The notes below the pieces were generated by a model. It was not told where the DNA came from, ran no database searches, and worked only from the letters and a program-made list of their open reading frames with translations. DNA of 64,000 bases from Carya illinoinensis (Eukaryota > Streptophyta > Magnoliopsida > Fagales > Juglandaceae), in assembly GCF_018687715.1 (NCBI RefSeq), contig NC_056758.1, forward strand, positions 11,961,501-12,025,500, in the 5' to 3' direction. Of this stretch, positions 43,290-56,283 are shown piece by piece; the first letter of the stretch is position 1; each line of letters begins with the position of its first letter. Both the position numbers and the translations under genes were made by a program.

Positions 43290-45240
43290 ACTTGGTGATG
43301 CAGGTCACCGTGCGACAACCATGCTTGGGTCGGTGTGAATATGCAGTATGGTTTCAGAGAGAGAAGATGCAGAGCAAGGAAGATGAGGAGAAGATAAAAG
43401 ACGGAGAGAAGATGCAAGGGAAATAAAAAGACTCCAAGGTGGGGAAAAAAAAAAAAAAAAACCTAAACCTTCCAACCCTCTGACACAGCTGCACCCAAAG
43501 ACCAAAATGCCCTCGTCTAAACAAGCACAAAACACTAAAACAGAAGGATAGAGAAGACAAAAAATGCAAAATACAGACTACTCACATAGAGGATGACAAA
43601 AACACTGTTTACAGGTATATGCACTTATTATATAGGAATAGATATATAAGCCCTGTGAGGCAAACCAAATTGTTGATTCTCTTGCTAATTAATTTTTTTT
43701 TTAATATAAGTATTCTCTTGCTAATTATTGGAATATTTGAAATTATTGCATATATACCCAAAAACAGAGAATAAGTCAATGAACCAAAATGCCATGGCCA
43801 TGACTATGCAATCTTTAATGTAATTTCATTGTTTGTCTTATTTCTTTGCCATATTTAGTGAATCAAATTGTAATTTCCTTGTTTGCCTTGGGTCAAGCTC
43901 ACAGCCAGTTTGACAACTAGTACTCACTCCGCATAGCACACTATTTTCAATTCAAGTACCCATCAAACATTGACATTTGTAGATATCCAAATACCATCTT
44001 AAACCAGATAAAACCAACATCTTCAAATCAGTTATTTGTGTGTTGATTTCATCTAAGGCTACATCTTATTTGATGCATATTTTGAAAAAACTAACCAGGA
44101 AGAACGAGGGGAGTGAAAGCTCAAACCCAAATTTAAAACATTGAATTTTTTTTTCCCTCTCTATTACAAGGCCCTTATGCTTGTGCTTTATAATACAAAA
44201 ACTTACCAAAGTTTCTTTTTAAAGAAATGAAAAAAAGGTATTATGCCCCCAAAAGAAACTATAAAATTTTTTCTAATTTTCTGTGCATGTGTGATTTTAT
44301 CTGGGTTGTTGAGAATTTGACCTGAGATCAAGAGGCGGTGATTTTTGTAGTAGGTGACTGAGGTTGGCATCACATGAATGCAAAATATATGTAGTTATCT
44401 GTGTCATTTATGTTGGGATGGGCATGCTTGTGTGCAGAGACACTTCTATTATGCTGGTTGCTACTATAGTATTAATGTACATGCAGGGTAGAATCAAACA
44501 CTACCAGTCGAGAAAAAACCAACCCAACATCTACCATGGATACAGGGGTAAACAAACAGAAAACTTATAGTGAGAAAATAAAATATGATTCATGAAGTTT
44601 TTATTCGATTTTTAGAATTTGGAGTTGGTTTATCGTATAAAAATAATTGGAAACAAACAACGTGGTTATTGAAAAATATGCATGCATGAACTCTAAAAAA
44701 AGTCCGTTAGAAGGAAGGAAAAAAACATTATAACCCGAGGAAGGAGACAATCCCAAAGAATGTTTCAACTTTTACAAATATCCATATTCCATTTAGTTTA
44801 TGAAACACTAGCATGAATATGATGCTGTAACTTGGGGTTATCAGCTATTACTGGCATTAACATTGGAAGATCTGTTTCGTGTTGGATTAACATATGATGA
44901 TGCTGTAAGTTGGGATTATCAGCTAAGCTCCGCTTGATAAGATGATGTCGGCAGTGAGACACCAAATGTTGTATTTACATAGGCCTTTCAGTTTTGGTCT
45001 TTGGGGGATTCAAACCTCCGACGAGCAAACTTGAAGTTCTGTTTACTTACAATCGGGCATTTTTTGTTGAAGACAAACAGCCTATCTATATGGTACCTAG
45101 TGTTCATATATTTATTTATGTAACATGTAGACCAGTTAGTTAGCTAGCTCTAGCTTTTACCACCGATCTTTTTATTGAACTAGTATTTTTTAAAAATATT
45201 AGATTTCTTTATTCACCTATGGTCTACAGCCAGTTTTTGC
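43290..45240. other. Non-repetitive-looking spacer, nothing recognised
   Basis: No protein domain, RNA gene or transposon end was identified on either strand. Short poly-A/T tracts are scattered through it. Confidence 0.4.
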
Positions 45241-45297
45241 TTTTGCATTTGTTTTAAGATCCGTTCGTTGATCAAACATTTGTACAAAGCTGAAAGC

Positions 45298-45440
45298 CCG
45301 AGATGCATTCCCGATTCCGAAACGAACCTTGTCATTTTTCACATTGTCTTCATTCTCATGCCGCTACCTGCCTCATGCTCAGCGCCGTTAGCTCTGCGCA
45401 CCGCCAATCTCTCCATTGTAGACGTCAAAACCCATGGTGA
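45298..45440 (+). other. Possible isolated host exon (weak)
   Basis: A GC-richer stretch includes a frame reading MPLPASCSAPLALRTANLSI, ending near CCCATG|GTGAAC, a possible donor, followed by a CT-rich and then T-rich stretch like a plant intron. No homology is recognised and no following exon was identified, so this is only a candidate. Confidence 0.2.
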
Positions 45441-46100
45441 ACCCCTCTCTGTCTCAATCTCTCTCCCTCTCTATAAATTTTGGTACTTTTATCTGTCTCA
45501 GCTTGTGTTTCAAGATAGTCTATTGGATTGGTAGGTTTTTTTTTCCCCTTTTGTTTCTGTTTCTCCATGTTGGCTTTGAGGAGTTATGGGTGGTTTCGTG
45601 ATTCAAGCTTTGTCGTGATGAAGATTTTCTCTAGTATCTATTGGGTTGGTTTGATGGGTTTGTTTGATTTTCATTTCCCCCCCTAATTTATCTATCTTGC
45701 TATGAAGTTTTCACCGAGAAGATTTTCTGACTCTGTATACGATTGAAGTGCCAATTTGTCTCTGAAACTATGTCATGTGATTTCTTTGGAGAAATTGTGA
45801 TTGAAGTGCCAATCTTCTCGGTGTCATGTGAACTATGTCACCAAGAAGATTTCTAGTGTTTAGATGCCCCTATATTCTTGGTGTCCTTTGAGGCCTTCCC
45901 TTCCTTGCTCGCTGCTTCCCTTTCCAAGCACCACTCCAGGCTGTAATGCCTCAGTGAAAAATCTCCTCCATGTAGCTGCCTTGTCCCACCTGAAATCTAA
46001 CTATCACCTAGCCCTTTTCATCAATTGTAGCCACCCAAACCCCCATCTCGCAGCACCAGCCCATAAGGAAACCACTCAACACCTTTTGACACCTAAAAAC

Positions 46101-46491
46101 TGTTGTGAATGGAGACAAGAATGGTGGGTCGTGCATTGCATGTGCTCACCGAATGCACCGAATTCAAAAGGTGCGGCTGCACCTTCTCTCAACTGTACCT
46201 TCTCATCGACGACGCCCCATCAGTATTATAAATAGAAATGTTGTGATGAGGTGAGAGTGTGTGTGCAAACAAGTGTAGAGAGAAAATAGGCAGTGTGTGC
46301 TGTGTGTAAAGTGGTGCAGAGAAGTGAGAATAGAGTGGTTGAGCAGAGAGAGTTTACAGAGAGAGGATTTTTGTAAAAGTTGTTTCATACTGAAGTTACA
46401 GCAGCTGTGGACTTAGGCAATTGCCGAACCACGTTAAATTTCATCTCTCCTTTTATTTAGAATCATCTCTGTCTCCGACAAGTCCCCAACA
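46101..46491 (+). repeat. 5' LTR of the copia element
   Basis: The LTR is 391 bp. It contains a TATAAAT box at about 46227 and GTGTGTG-rich sequence after it. It lacks an 18-bp segment present in the 3' LTR. Confidence 0.9.
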
Positions 46492-46507
46492 ACTGGTATC
46501 AGAGCTC
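46492..46507 (+). promoter_or_regulatory. Copia primer binding site
   Basis: CTGGTATCAGAGCTCTGG begins within two bases of the LTR end and complements the initiator tRNA-Met 3' end. Confidence 0.85.
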
Positions 46508-47090
46508 TGGTTCGAGCTATCTAAAAATTCAAGTTGGTTGAAATCAATTTTTGACAACTCCAGGGTGTTCCTCGCGTCGAGACAAATCCGTTGCCGCAAA
46601 TGGAATCGAAAATGGAGGTCAGAGGAGCCCACACGTGCCCCGAGAAGATCAACGCATGCATCTACTACAACTCACGCGCCCCCACACACACTCGAGGTTG
46701 AAGACGACTGAACCTCACGTGTCCATGGACTCCTAACGCGCCCTAAAGGAGGAAGACACTTGAAAAACCACGCGCCCACACACGCCCTAGGAGGAACCCG
46801 CACATGTACCACACGCGCCCACTCACCGCCCACTCGCACTGCTGCCCCGCGTGTACTACATGCACCAGATGATCTGAGCCGAGCCATGTTCCTGAGCCGA
46901 GCCGTGTTCCTGAGCCGAGCCAACGTCATCCTGCCACTTGTCGCACTCTAGTTGACCGAAACTGTTTTGGCCTATTTAAACTCAATTTTGATCCAATTTT
47001 GACGATTTTGGACTCATTTCCAGCTAATTCGAGTGTTTTAGACGCAACCGTGATCTTTGTTTGTTCAAATTTGAACTCATTTGTAAAGTT

Positions 47091-49160
47091 ATGGCTAGAG
47101 AAGAAGTTAAAGGTGCTGGTATCGAGAAATTTGACGGTATAGACTTTGCCTATTGGAGAATGCAGATAGAGGATTATCTCTATGGGAAGAAACTACATCT
47201 TCCACTCATAGGAAGAAAGCCAGATGACATGAGCAATGAAGATTGGAGTTTCCTTGATAGACAAGTGTTGGGAGTCATTCGACTAACACTATCAAGATCA
47301 GTTACACACAATGTGGGAAAGGAAAAGACCACAGCAGATTTGATGAAGGCTCTATCAGACATGTACGAGCAGCCATCAGCCAATAACAAAGTGCATTTGA
47401 TGTACAAGCTATTCTACTTGAGAATGGCAGAAGGAACTCCAGTTATTTAGCATCTGAATGAGTTTAACACCATCATCAATCAATTAGCTTTAGTGGGGAT
47501 TGAATTTGATGATGAAGTACGTGCACTAATTGCTCTGGCTCAATTGCCAAAAAGCTGGGATGCCATGAGAACAGCTGTTAGCAATTCTTATGGCAAAACA
47601 AAGATGAAGTATCAAGATATCCAGGACCATATTCTTAGCGAGGAAGTTCACAGAAAAGACACAGGTGAAGCATCAACTTCCAGTCTTGCCTTAAACCTCG
47701 AGACGAGAGGTAGAGGAGCTAGTAAAAGTTCAAATCGGGGCAGGTCAAAGTCCTGAAGAGGCAGAAGTAAATCTAGGTCCGGAAAACAAGTACAGTGCTG
47801 GAATTGTTGCAAGATTGGCCACTTCAGAAATAATTGCAAGGAAGCAGAGAAGAAGAATGAGCATGACTCTGCTAATGCCACAACAAAAGACCTCCAAGAT
47901 GCCTTACTCCTTTCAGTCGACAACCAAATTGAATCTTGGGTGTTAGATTCAGGAGCCTCATTCTACACTACAGCACACCGAGAAATCATGCAGAATTATG
48001 TTACTGGTGATTTCGGGAAGGTGTGCTTAGCAGATGGTGAAGCGTTGGAAATTGAAGGCATGGGAGATGTACGAATCAATCTGCCCAATGGAAGTGCATG
48101 GTTGCTACAGAAGGTGAGACATGTTCCCAAGCTTATGAGGAACCTGATTTCTGTAGGACAACTTGATGCTGAGGGGCATTCGGTGGCACGTGGAAGATAA
48201 CAAAGGAGCTATGGTAAAAACAGATACTCTATACATGACTTTAAGCATTAGAGATACTGTTGCAATTGCTGACGCAAATGCCAACCTATGGCATCAAAGG
48301 CTTGATCACATGAATGAGAAAGGAATGAAAGTACTATTATCCAAGGGGAAGTTACCAAAGTTGGAATCAACTGATTTTGACATGTGTGAAGGTTGCATTT
48401 TTGGGAAGCAGAAAAAAGTTAGTTTCTTGAAAAATGGCAGAACTCCAAAGTCTACAAAGTTGGAGTTGGTGCACATAGATTTGTGGGGGCATCCCCAGTC
48501 GCTTTTCTTAGAGGATCGCTGTACTATGTTTCCTTTATTGATGAGTCAAGCAGGAAAGTATGGGTTTATTTTTTGAAAAACAAATCTGACACATTTGACA
48601 CTTTCAAGAAGTGGAGAGCCATGATTGAAAAGGAAACAGGCTTGAAGTTGAAATGTCTGAGGTCAGACAATGGCAGAGAGTACATCGATGGAGGGATCAA
48701 AGAATTTTGTGCTGCAAATGGGATTAGATTTTAGAAGACTATTCCCGGGACACCGCAGCAGAATCGCGTAGCTGAACGCATGAACAGAACTCTCAACGAA
48801 CGTGCCATAAGCATGAGGCTAAATTCAGGATTGCCTGAATGTTTTTGGGCTGATGTAGTTAACACTGCAGCCTATTTGATTAACCGGGGACCTTCAATTC
48901 CCTTAAAGTTTGATCTACCAGAGGAAGTCTGGAGCGGAAAGAAGGTAAATCTTTCCCATTTGAAAGTTTTTGGCTGTGTATCATATGTTCACATAGATTC
49001 TACTAATCGTAACAAGTTAGAAGCCAAATCTAGAAAATATTTTTTCATTGGTTATGGTGATGAAGAATTTGGCTATCGATTTTGGGATGATAAAAATTGC
49101 AAAATTATCAGAAGTAGAAATGTGATATTCAATGAGCAGATTCTGTACAAAGCTAAGTCA
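47091..49160 (+). pseudogene. Copia gag-protease-integrase, broken
   Basis: Starts at ATG 47091 (MAREEVKGAGIEKFDGIDFA). A UBN2-like Gag region (FDGIDFAYWRMQIEDYL, KVHLMYKLFYLRMAEG) is interrupted by TAG at 47448-47450 and TGA near 47754. The CCHC knuckle is CWNCCKIGHFRNNC (near 47798). Protease has WVLDSGASFYTTAH (near 47937). Frameshifting near 48170 leads into the pre-integrase region (NLWHQRLDHMNEKGM, CEGCIFGKQKKVSF) and the integrase core: VHIDLWG, SDNGREY, a TAG in the conserved stretch near 48734, then RMNRTLNERAISMR. The C-terminal part near 48955-49160 includes HLKVFGCVSYVHI. Order and motifs are those of Tork-type copia elements. Confidence 0.85.
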
Positions 49161-49775
49161 TAAGCTGAACCTGAGGAGCAGCCAAAGAAACCTGAGGTTG
49201 TTGACTTTGATGTTACTTGAGTCAACACTAATTAGAACGAGGATCAAGAGAATGATGATACACAGATCGAACAAAGTACACCACTCACTATTATTCGAAG
49301 ATCTTCAAGGACGATCAGACCACCACAGCGGTTCTCACCATCTCTACACTACATCCTGCTAACAGATAGTGGTGAACTGGAAAGTTATGATGAAGCTCTA
49401 CAAATTGAAGATTCGATCAAGTGGGAGAAAGCCATGCAAGATGAGATGGAGTCACTCATGTCAAATTAGACATGGGAGCTAACTAAGCTTCCAAAAGTCA
49501 AGAAGGCTTTGCACAACAAATGGGTGTACAGAATTAAGGAAGAGCACAATGGTAGCAAGCGCTACAAAGCCAGAATGGTCATGAAGGGGTTTCAACAAAA
49601 GGAAGGTGTCGACTACACATACAGTTGCGATACCATTTTATCCGATCTCTTCTAGATAGTGGACAGCTGATATTTGAGAAGATTCGAGGAACAGAGAACC
49701 CAGCAGACATGCTCACAAAAGTAGTTACTGCTGACAAACTGAAGCTGTGTGTAACTTCAGTTGGTCTCCGTACTT
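49161..49775 (+). pseudogene. Copia RT start fused to RNase H end by deletion
   Basis: After integrase, the frame reads KWEKAMQDEMESLMSN with a stop, then HNKWVYRIKEEHNGSKRYKA and MVMKGFQQKEGVDYTYS, the RT N-terminus. The sequence then jumps to the element C-terminus (KIRGTENPADMLTKVV, CVTSVGLRT). The RT catalytic region and most RNase H motifs are absent. About 2 kb of a normal element is missing, judged by usual copia length. Confidence 0.75.
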
Positions 49776-49848
49776 AAAGGCATGACTTGAAGTTGCTGTG
49801 ATGGTTGCTATAAAGGTATGTAGACTCATTTGTCTCCAAGTGGGAAAT

Positions 49849-50257
49849 TGTTGCGAATGGAGACAAGAATGGTGGGTCATGCATTGCATGTGCTCATTTA
49901 ATGCACCGAAAGGCATCGAATGCACCAAATTCAAAAGGTGCGGCTGCAGCTTCTCTCAATTGCACCTTCTCATCGATGACTCCCCATCAGTATTATAAAT
50001 AGAAGTGTTGTGATGAGGTAAGAGTGTGTGTACAGACAAGTGTAGAGAGAAAATAGGCAGTGTGTGCTGCGTGTAGAGTGCTCAGAGAAGTAAGAATAGA
50101 GTGGGTGAGCAAAGAGAGTTTACAGAGAAAGGATTTTTGTCAAAATTGTTTCATAATAAAGTTACAGCAGCTGTGGACATAGGCAATTGCCGAACCATGT
50201 TAAATTTCATCTCTCCTTTTATTTAGAATCATCTCTGTCTCCGACAAGTCCCCAACA
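49849..50257 (+). repeat. 3' LTR of the copia element
   Basis: The LTR is 409 bp and closely resembles the 5' LTR, with an extra ~18 bp near 49908-49930. It is preceded by AAGTGGGAAA, a weak purine tract. Confidence 0.9.
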
Positions 50258-50399
50258 AAAACACCCCTGTTTCAGCTCTCATAAGCAGAGCATTATCAAG
50301 AAAGCTACCCATAGACTAAGAGCCTTGAAACAGCCACCACTCCATTTTGGGAAGCCACCCCACGTTTGCTAGCTCCAAACTATCGTAAACCGCATGAAA

Positions 50400-50528
50400 C
50401 CACTGCTAGGCATCACTGAAAGCCCCTATTTCCGGCTTCTCAAAACAGAGCAAGTCTTCTCGTGTGGTGACTTTAGCCATGACAAGGGAAGCCCAGTGAC
50501 GCCGATACCCAGCTTTTCCGTGATCTGT

Positions 50529-50585
<57 letters not shown>

Positions 50586-52474
50586 CTTACAGACCTCTTT
50601 ATCTCTCTTATCTCAGCACTCTCTCTCACTTCCATGCTTAGCCGCTCAGACCAACGGTAGTTTTTCCGTTGCACCACCGTGATCTAGTGTTGCACGATCG
50701 TTGTTGTGGACCCACAGCTCAGTTGCACCTTGCTCTGCCGTTCGGTGTCTCCGTTGTGATTTTTTTCCTCCTTAGGTAAGAGGTAGTTTCTTGTTGGTTT
50801 TAGAGCTTTTCTGCTTTTTACGTTGCCGTTAGTTTGCACGCAAGATGTTTTAAATTACGATCTTACCCTTAAGCTCAACTTTTGGCAAGACCGTTGGTTC
50901 CGGTTTGGAATGGACCCTTTTAGTGAAGGTGTTTCGATCTTGTTGGGTTTATCTTTAGATGGATTTTTCTTTAAGACTGGGTTTATTTCAAAAGGTTGTT
51001 TTAATGTTTTAAGATGTTTTGGACTTGAGTTTTTAAATTAGTTTGGGTCAGGCAAAAGTTTTTACGGAAACTATTATTTTTTTTATGATAATTGATGGTT
51101 TTGGCGGCGTTGGTATTTTAGAAATTATGAGGATGTTTAGATTTTGAGGTTTTAGAATGGGTTAATTTATAATAGGTTAATATCAAAATATGTTTTTGAT
51201 TGGAAATTTATGGAAATTACATTATTATTTTATAGGTGACGATTGATTTTTGTTCAGCATTGTTGAGAAAACTTTTGAAAGGTTAAGAAGTTCAGGTAAG
51301 CGGGGTTCTTATGCTAGTTTTTGCATAAAAGAAATGAACTGAAATTAATTTTGGAGAATATGCATGTTTTGTTATGAAAAATAATTTTAAAACGACCTCA
51401 ATTATTTATCTGCATTACCAATGAAATTTTGTATAAGAATAAAGTATTTTCTGACATGACTACTTTAGACATGAGCTATTTGGGCATTTTATTTCTGAAC
51501 TGTGCAAAAGAGAGCGAATATGAAATTTTTTGCATAAATTATACTTTTTGTGATCTTATTCTGTTTTATTCTGAAGATGTTTATGAACTCTGATATGATA
51601 TGATGTGATTTCTAAAAACTTTTGGCATGACATTCTGAATTGGGATGTGGTTTGTAGATGATGATCTGTTTGACCTACTATGGGTGCTAATAGTGGTTTC
51701 TGTTTGGGTTGGTACTAACCGTTCTGTTTCTGGTGCACCCACTTTGGAAACAAAGTGGTTTTCTGGTAGTCTTTCATGTATGCACATTCGGGGCTCTGAG
51801 AATAATAAGGGGAAGATTCACATTCTGTTTTTGCTCGGTTGGCCGCTGGGGTTTGCACAACCCTACCACGGGGGTTAAACATGGAATTCTATTTTGATGT
51901 GATGTTTCAGTTATGTTGTGCCAAAGGAACTTTGAATAAAAATATTTTCCTGAAAATTTTGCTTTGATATTTTTGATAACATGTTATAATTCAGCATTCT
52001 GAAAGTGAAATTATTTTATTTTGCATTTTTTTAACTCTATAAATGCTCATGTTTGCACACTAGTAAATGTTCTCTGCTTATTGAGTTGTTGATCACCCCT
52101 TATTTTCAAATATTTTTCAGATAATTTTGATAGTTCAGCTTGAGATCAAGAGTAGGAAGTTTTAGTAAAGTGTGATGATCGTAGTGGAATAAGTGCCCGA
52201 GGGAACAAGTGCTTATTTGAGAGTCGTAGTTAATAAATTGATTTATTTTTGGATATATTGATTTGATGATTAAGGATATTTTCAGGTCTTTGGAGAGTTT
52301 TTAATTTATATTATTTAGAAATTCTTTGTAGTTCCTATGAACGAATATGGATATTTGGATTGCATGAATAAATGAATTTTTTATGGAGTCTTTTGAATTT
52401 TATAGTTGTGTTATTGAAGTTGATATTAAGTAACAAGAGCTAACTCTCTGGACCTCCAGGAACAGGGCGTTACA
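50400..52474 (+). repeat. Possible gypsy LTR-derived sequence
   Basis: No coding capacity. The layout resembles the long gypsy LTRs elsewhere in this window: a CT-rich leader, then CCGTTG-rich sequence, AT-rich middle, a TTATTGAGTTGTTGATCACC stretch near 52078, and a terminus GGGCGTTACA at 52474. A matching TG start and target duplication were not found, so boundaries and identity are tentative. Confidence 0.35.
50531..50583. repeat. (CT)26 microsatellite
   Basis: An uninterrupted CT dinucleotide run of 53 bp, inside a longer CT-rich stretch. Confidence 0.97.
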
Positions 52475-52965
52475 ATAGTATTGTGGACCTGTTGGGTCCT
52501 AAAACCAGGGCAAACCTTGACCGATACAAAATTTTTTTGATCGGTAGAAAATTATATTGATCAAAAGGAGATAAATGCCCAAGTATACGGGACTTATACA
52601 AGAACAACGTTTAGGCGTTCTAATTTAGAGATACAAGGAATTCGTGAAAAGACATGTCATAAAAATCAATTACAATCGACCAATGAGCCAAGGTAACGAA
52701 AAACAAATTTGTAAGCTCTTCCATCGATCACTCTTGATCTTCAAAGCTTCTTGCACTCCGCTCCCTCAAAATGCACCACCATAGACATAGAGGTATCATC
52801 TTCATTATGGATGCAATTTGAGAGTTGCCCTGCATACCTCTCCAAGAGGCTAGAAGGTCACATACCCTTTCCGGCATCACCTAAGCTAAACCCAGTCTAG
52901 CAAAAACATCATTCCACAAGGTCATAGCAACCTCACAATGTAGTAATAGATGGTCAGTGGACTCG

Positions 52966-55900
52966 TCACTCTTCTTGCACATATAACACCAGTCCATAAT
53001 TATGATGCCACATTTCTTCAAGTTGTCTATAGTCAGAATCTTCCCCAAAGAAGCTGTCCAACCAAAAAAGTCTGCCTTTGGAAGTGCCTTTGTGCTCTAG
53101 ATGCTCTTTCATGGGAAAAAATCTGAGTTTTGCATGGTCAAAGAATGATAGAAAGAACGTGCTATGAAACTCCCTTCTTAGAAGGGCACCAATAAATCTT
53201 GTCTTCACCTATCATGGGCATCCGAGTGGAGTACACCTAGTCAAAAAACACCAAAAATTCATCCATTTCCTAGTCTTGTGCATCTTTATTGAAGGAAATG
53301 CTCCATTGAGGAATGCCATTGGAGATGATAACTAGATCCGCTATTGATGCCTCTTTCCTTCTAGCTATGCCATAAACTTGAGGAAAAACTTCCTTGAGTG
53401 CCCGATCACCACACCATAAATCATGCCAACATTTTGCCTTTATTCCATTTCCAACTTTGAAGCAAGTATGTGCGGCATATGTGTCCCAACCTCTTCTAAT
53501 ATTTTTCCAAAGCCCAAATCCATGAGGCCCACTCACCTCATTGGAACACCAACCTCCCAATGATTCTCTGTGCTTCAAAGCAATGACGGTTTGCCACAAG
53601 GCCTCTCATTCATGGTGATATCTCCATTACCATTTGCCCAACAAAGCATTATTGAAAGATTTCAGATTTCGGATTCCCGAGCCTCCTTTAATGGGAGAAC
53701 AAATTGTGGGCCATTTCACCAAGTGGAATTTAAACTAGTCCTTTAACCCCCCCATAGGAAATCACGTTGAAGTTTCTCCATGAGATGAGCCACCTTGGTG
53801 GGGAGCAAGAACAATGAGAGGAAGTATATTGGTAAGTTAGAAAGAGTGCTCTTGATGAGCATCACCTAGCCCCCTTTGGATAAGTACATCCACTTCCAGC
53901 CGGCTAATTTCCTCTCCATTTTTTATAGCACCTCATCCCAAATGGATTTTGATTTAAAAGTCGCGCCCAACGAAAGGCCAAGATATTTCATGGGAAGCTA
54001 AGATATTTCTTGCACTCTAAGATGGACGCTAAACTCTCCACATCGGGTATAAGCCTTAGTGGCACTACCTTAGATTTGACCAAATTCACCTTCAACCCTG
54101 ACACCGCCTCGAAGCATAATAAGAGAGCCCTCAAAGCTTGAATTTTCTCATGTCTGGCCTCGCAAAAAATGAGAGTATCATCAGCAAACAATAAATGAGA
54201 GATGTTGAGCGAACCTGAGGCTACCTCACCCACTGAGAATCCAGATAGGAATCCACCCACCACTGCCCCTGAAATCATCTTACTAAAGGCTTCCATCACA
54301 AAAATAAAGAAAAGTGGAGAAAGGGGATCCCCTTGTCGTAGACCTTGGTAGCTTTTGGAAAAGCCTTTTGACGTGCCATTCTCAGTACAGAAAAATGAAC
54401 TGTAGAGATACAGTGATGGATCCAAGTACTCCATTTTGTACCAAAGCCACATCTCTCAAGTATATACAGTAAGAATCCTCAATTGACGTGATCATAAGCT
54501 TTCTCCATATCCAACTTGCATAGAAGTCCCAGCTTTCCTGACTTAATTCGACTATCCAGGCATTTATTGGCAATAAGAATTGAGTCAAGGATTTGCCTAC
54601 CTTGAACAAAGGCATTTTGAGACTTTGAAATCAAGCTTGCCATCACTTTGCTCAACCTGTTCACCAATAATTTGGATAAAATTTTGTATAACCCACTCAC
54701 CAGGCTAATGGGACGAAAATCTAACCTCTACTGCACCAGGCTTTTTAGGAATGAGTGCTAAAAAGGTTGCATTAAGACTTTTCTCAAATAGTCCACTTTC
54801 ATGAAATTCATGGAAAGCCCCCATGATATCTACTTTAAATACATCCCAACAAGTTTGAAAAAATGCCATGAAAAAGCCATCAGGGCCAAGAGCTTTGTCA
54901 TTGACCATACCTTTAACTACCAATCTGACCTCTACCTTATCAAACGACCTTTCAAGTTGTTCCAAAGCCTGGGGATCAAGAACATCAAAAACCAGCCCAT
55001 CAAGTTTCGGCCTTCACAAAAAATGTTCCAAAAACAACCTATCATAGTAATTGACAATGTGGTCCTAGATTTCAATTTGGTTGGATGAGGTCGCCCCGTC
55101 TATCATCGAAGTTTCTATAGCATTGTTCTGCCTATGCGAGTTCGCCACCTGGTGAAAGAACTTAGTGCTCCTATCCCTCCCTTCAACCATAAAGCTCGTG
55201 ATTTTTGTCGCCAAGATATTTCTTCCAAAATAGAGATCCGTTCAATATTCGCAATCACTTGAGTTTTATAAGCCCGCTCAATTTTAGATAGTACCCTCTC
55301 CTCTTCCACACCCTTCAAAGCCTCAAGCTCCAACAAGAGGACAACTTTTTAGCTTTCAAAATTACCAAACTCTTGCGCATTCCACTCCTTCAAATCTTTT
55401 TTCAAAGACGTTAATTTACAAGCCAGCGTATAACTAGAACTGCCTTGAAAATGGTAAGATGACCACCATTGTCATATTCTGTCCTCAAAGCCATCGCTCT
55501 TCAGCCACATGTTCTCAAATTTGAAGTACCTTGGACCCCTTCAAATGCCTCCGCAATTCAAAAGGATGGGAAAGTGATCCAAACATTACCTAGGTAACCT
55601 CTGCTAAATGAGGTTCGGATAATAAGCCTCCCAATCTGGTGAGATTAGAAATATGTTTAGCCTTAACCAAGATGGACGATCTCGGTTGCTAGACCAAGTG
55701 AAAGAGCCACCTACAAGAGGAATATCATGTAAATTTTGTTTAGAGATGAAATTAGAGAAATCTACCATACGTGGGTTGAAGCCAAAACCACCCGATCTCT
55801 CACTCGAAAAGTGAGTGACGTTGAAGTCACCTCCGATACACCAAGGTAGGTCCCAAACACTGCCAATACTGGCCAACTCATCCCATAGTAAACTTCTGGA

Positions 55901-56252
55901 CTGATCAAGATTAGGCCCATAAACTCTAGTGAAAGCCCATTGATACCCATCCATGACATTCTTCAACAAACATGCTGCTATGTAATCTTGCAAAAAATCT
56001 TCCATTTTCTCCACCACTCTTGTCCCACATTACTAAAATTCCCCCGAAAGCTCCAATGGATGGTAAATAATGCCATCCCACTTGACTACAACCCCACAAA
56101 CTTCTAATGATACCAAGGGAAATAACCACCAATTTCGTTTCTTGCAAACATACAATATCGACCTTCCATATACGAAGTTGATTTCTAACTATAAGGCATT
56201 TATCTTTTTCATTCAGGCCCCTTACGTTCCAAGAAATAATCTTTGATTTCAT
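52966..56252 (-). pseudogene. LINE ORF2: endonuclease, reverse transcriptase, zf-RVT, broken
   Basis: The start is MKSKIISWNVRGLNEKDKC at 56252, the classic plant LINE ORF2 opening. Endonuclease motifs are VDIVCLQETK, RVYGPN, WCIGGDFNVTHFSSER and GGSFTWSSNR. RT motifs include [58 protein letters not shown] and the catalytic FADDTLIF. The C-terminal region has FKVGNGIKAKCWHDLWCGD and a damaged zf-RVT part (FFGEDSDYRQLEEMW). Reading frames change between 56017, 54965, 54700, 54615, 54452 and 53599, and stops are common. Confidence 0.85.
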
Positions 56253-56283
56253 AAATCCACGACCTTTGCCCTTCCCCTCGATC

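Larger units (their letters stand above)
46101..50257 (+). mobile_element. Ty1/copia element (Tork/Tnt1-like) with RT/RNase H deletion
   Basis: LTRs at 46101-46491 and 49849-50257 begin TGTTG and end CCCCAACA, and the duplication AAAAC flanks them (46096-46100, 50258-50262). A TGGTATCAGAGC primer site follows the 5' LTR. Internal order is gag, protease, integrase, then a short RT start, as in copia. RT jumps at about 49620 from EGVDYTYS directly into the RNase H C-terminus (FIRSLLDSGQLIFEKI), so most of RT and RNase H is missing. Several stops are present, making the copy non-autonomous. Confidence 0.9.

Noticed and set aside
43354..43569. Phe/Ser-rich minus-strand frames
   Set aside because: Biased composition near a poly-A tract with no domain.
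45268..45534. Possible first exon of a host gene
   Set aside because: Only a weak donor and no recognisable homology; listed as a low-confidence feature, not as a gene.
45941..52474. A larger LTR beginning at TGTAATGCC near 45942 and ending GGCGTTACA at 52474, interrupted by the copia element
   Set aside because: The flanking bases do not form a matching 5-bp duplication, so the boundary is not supported.
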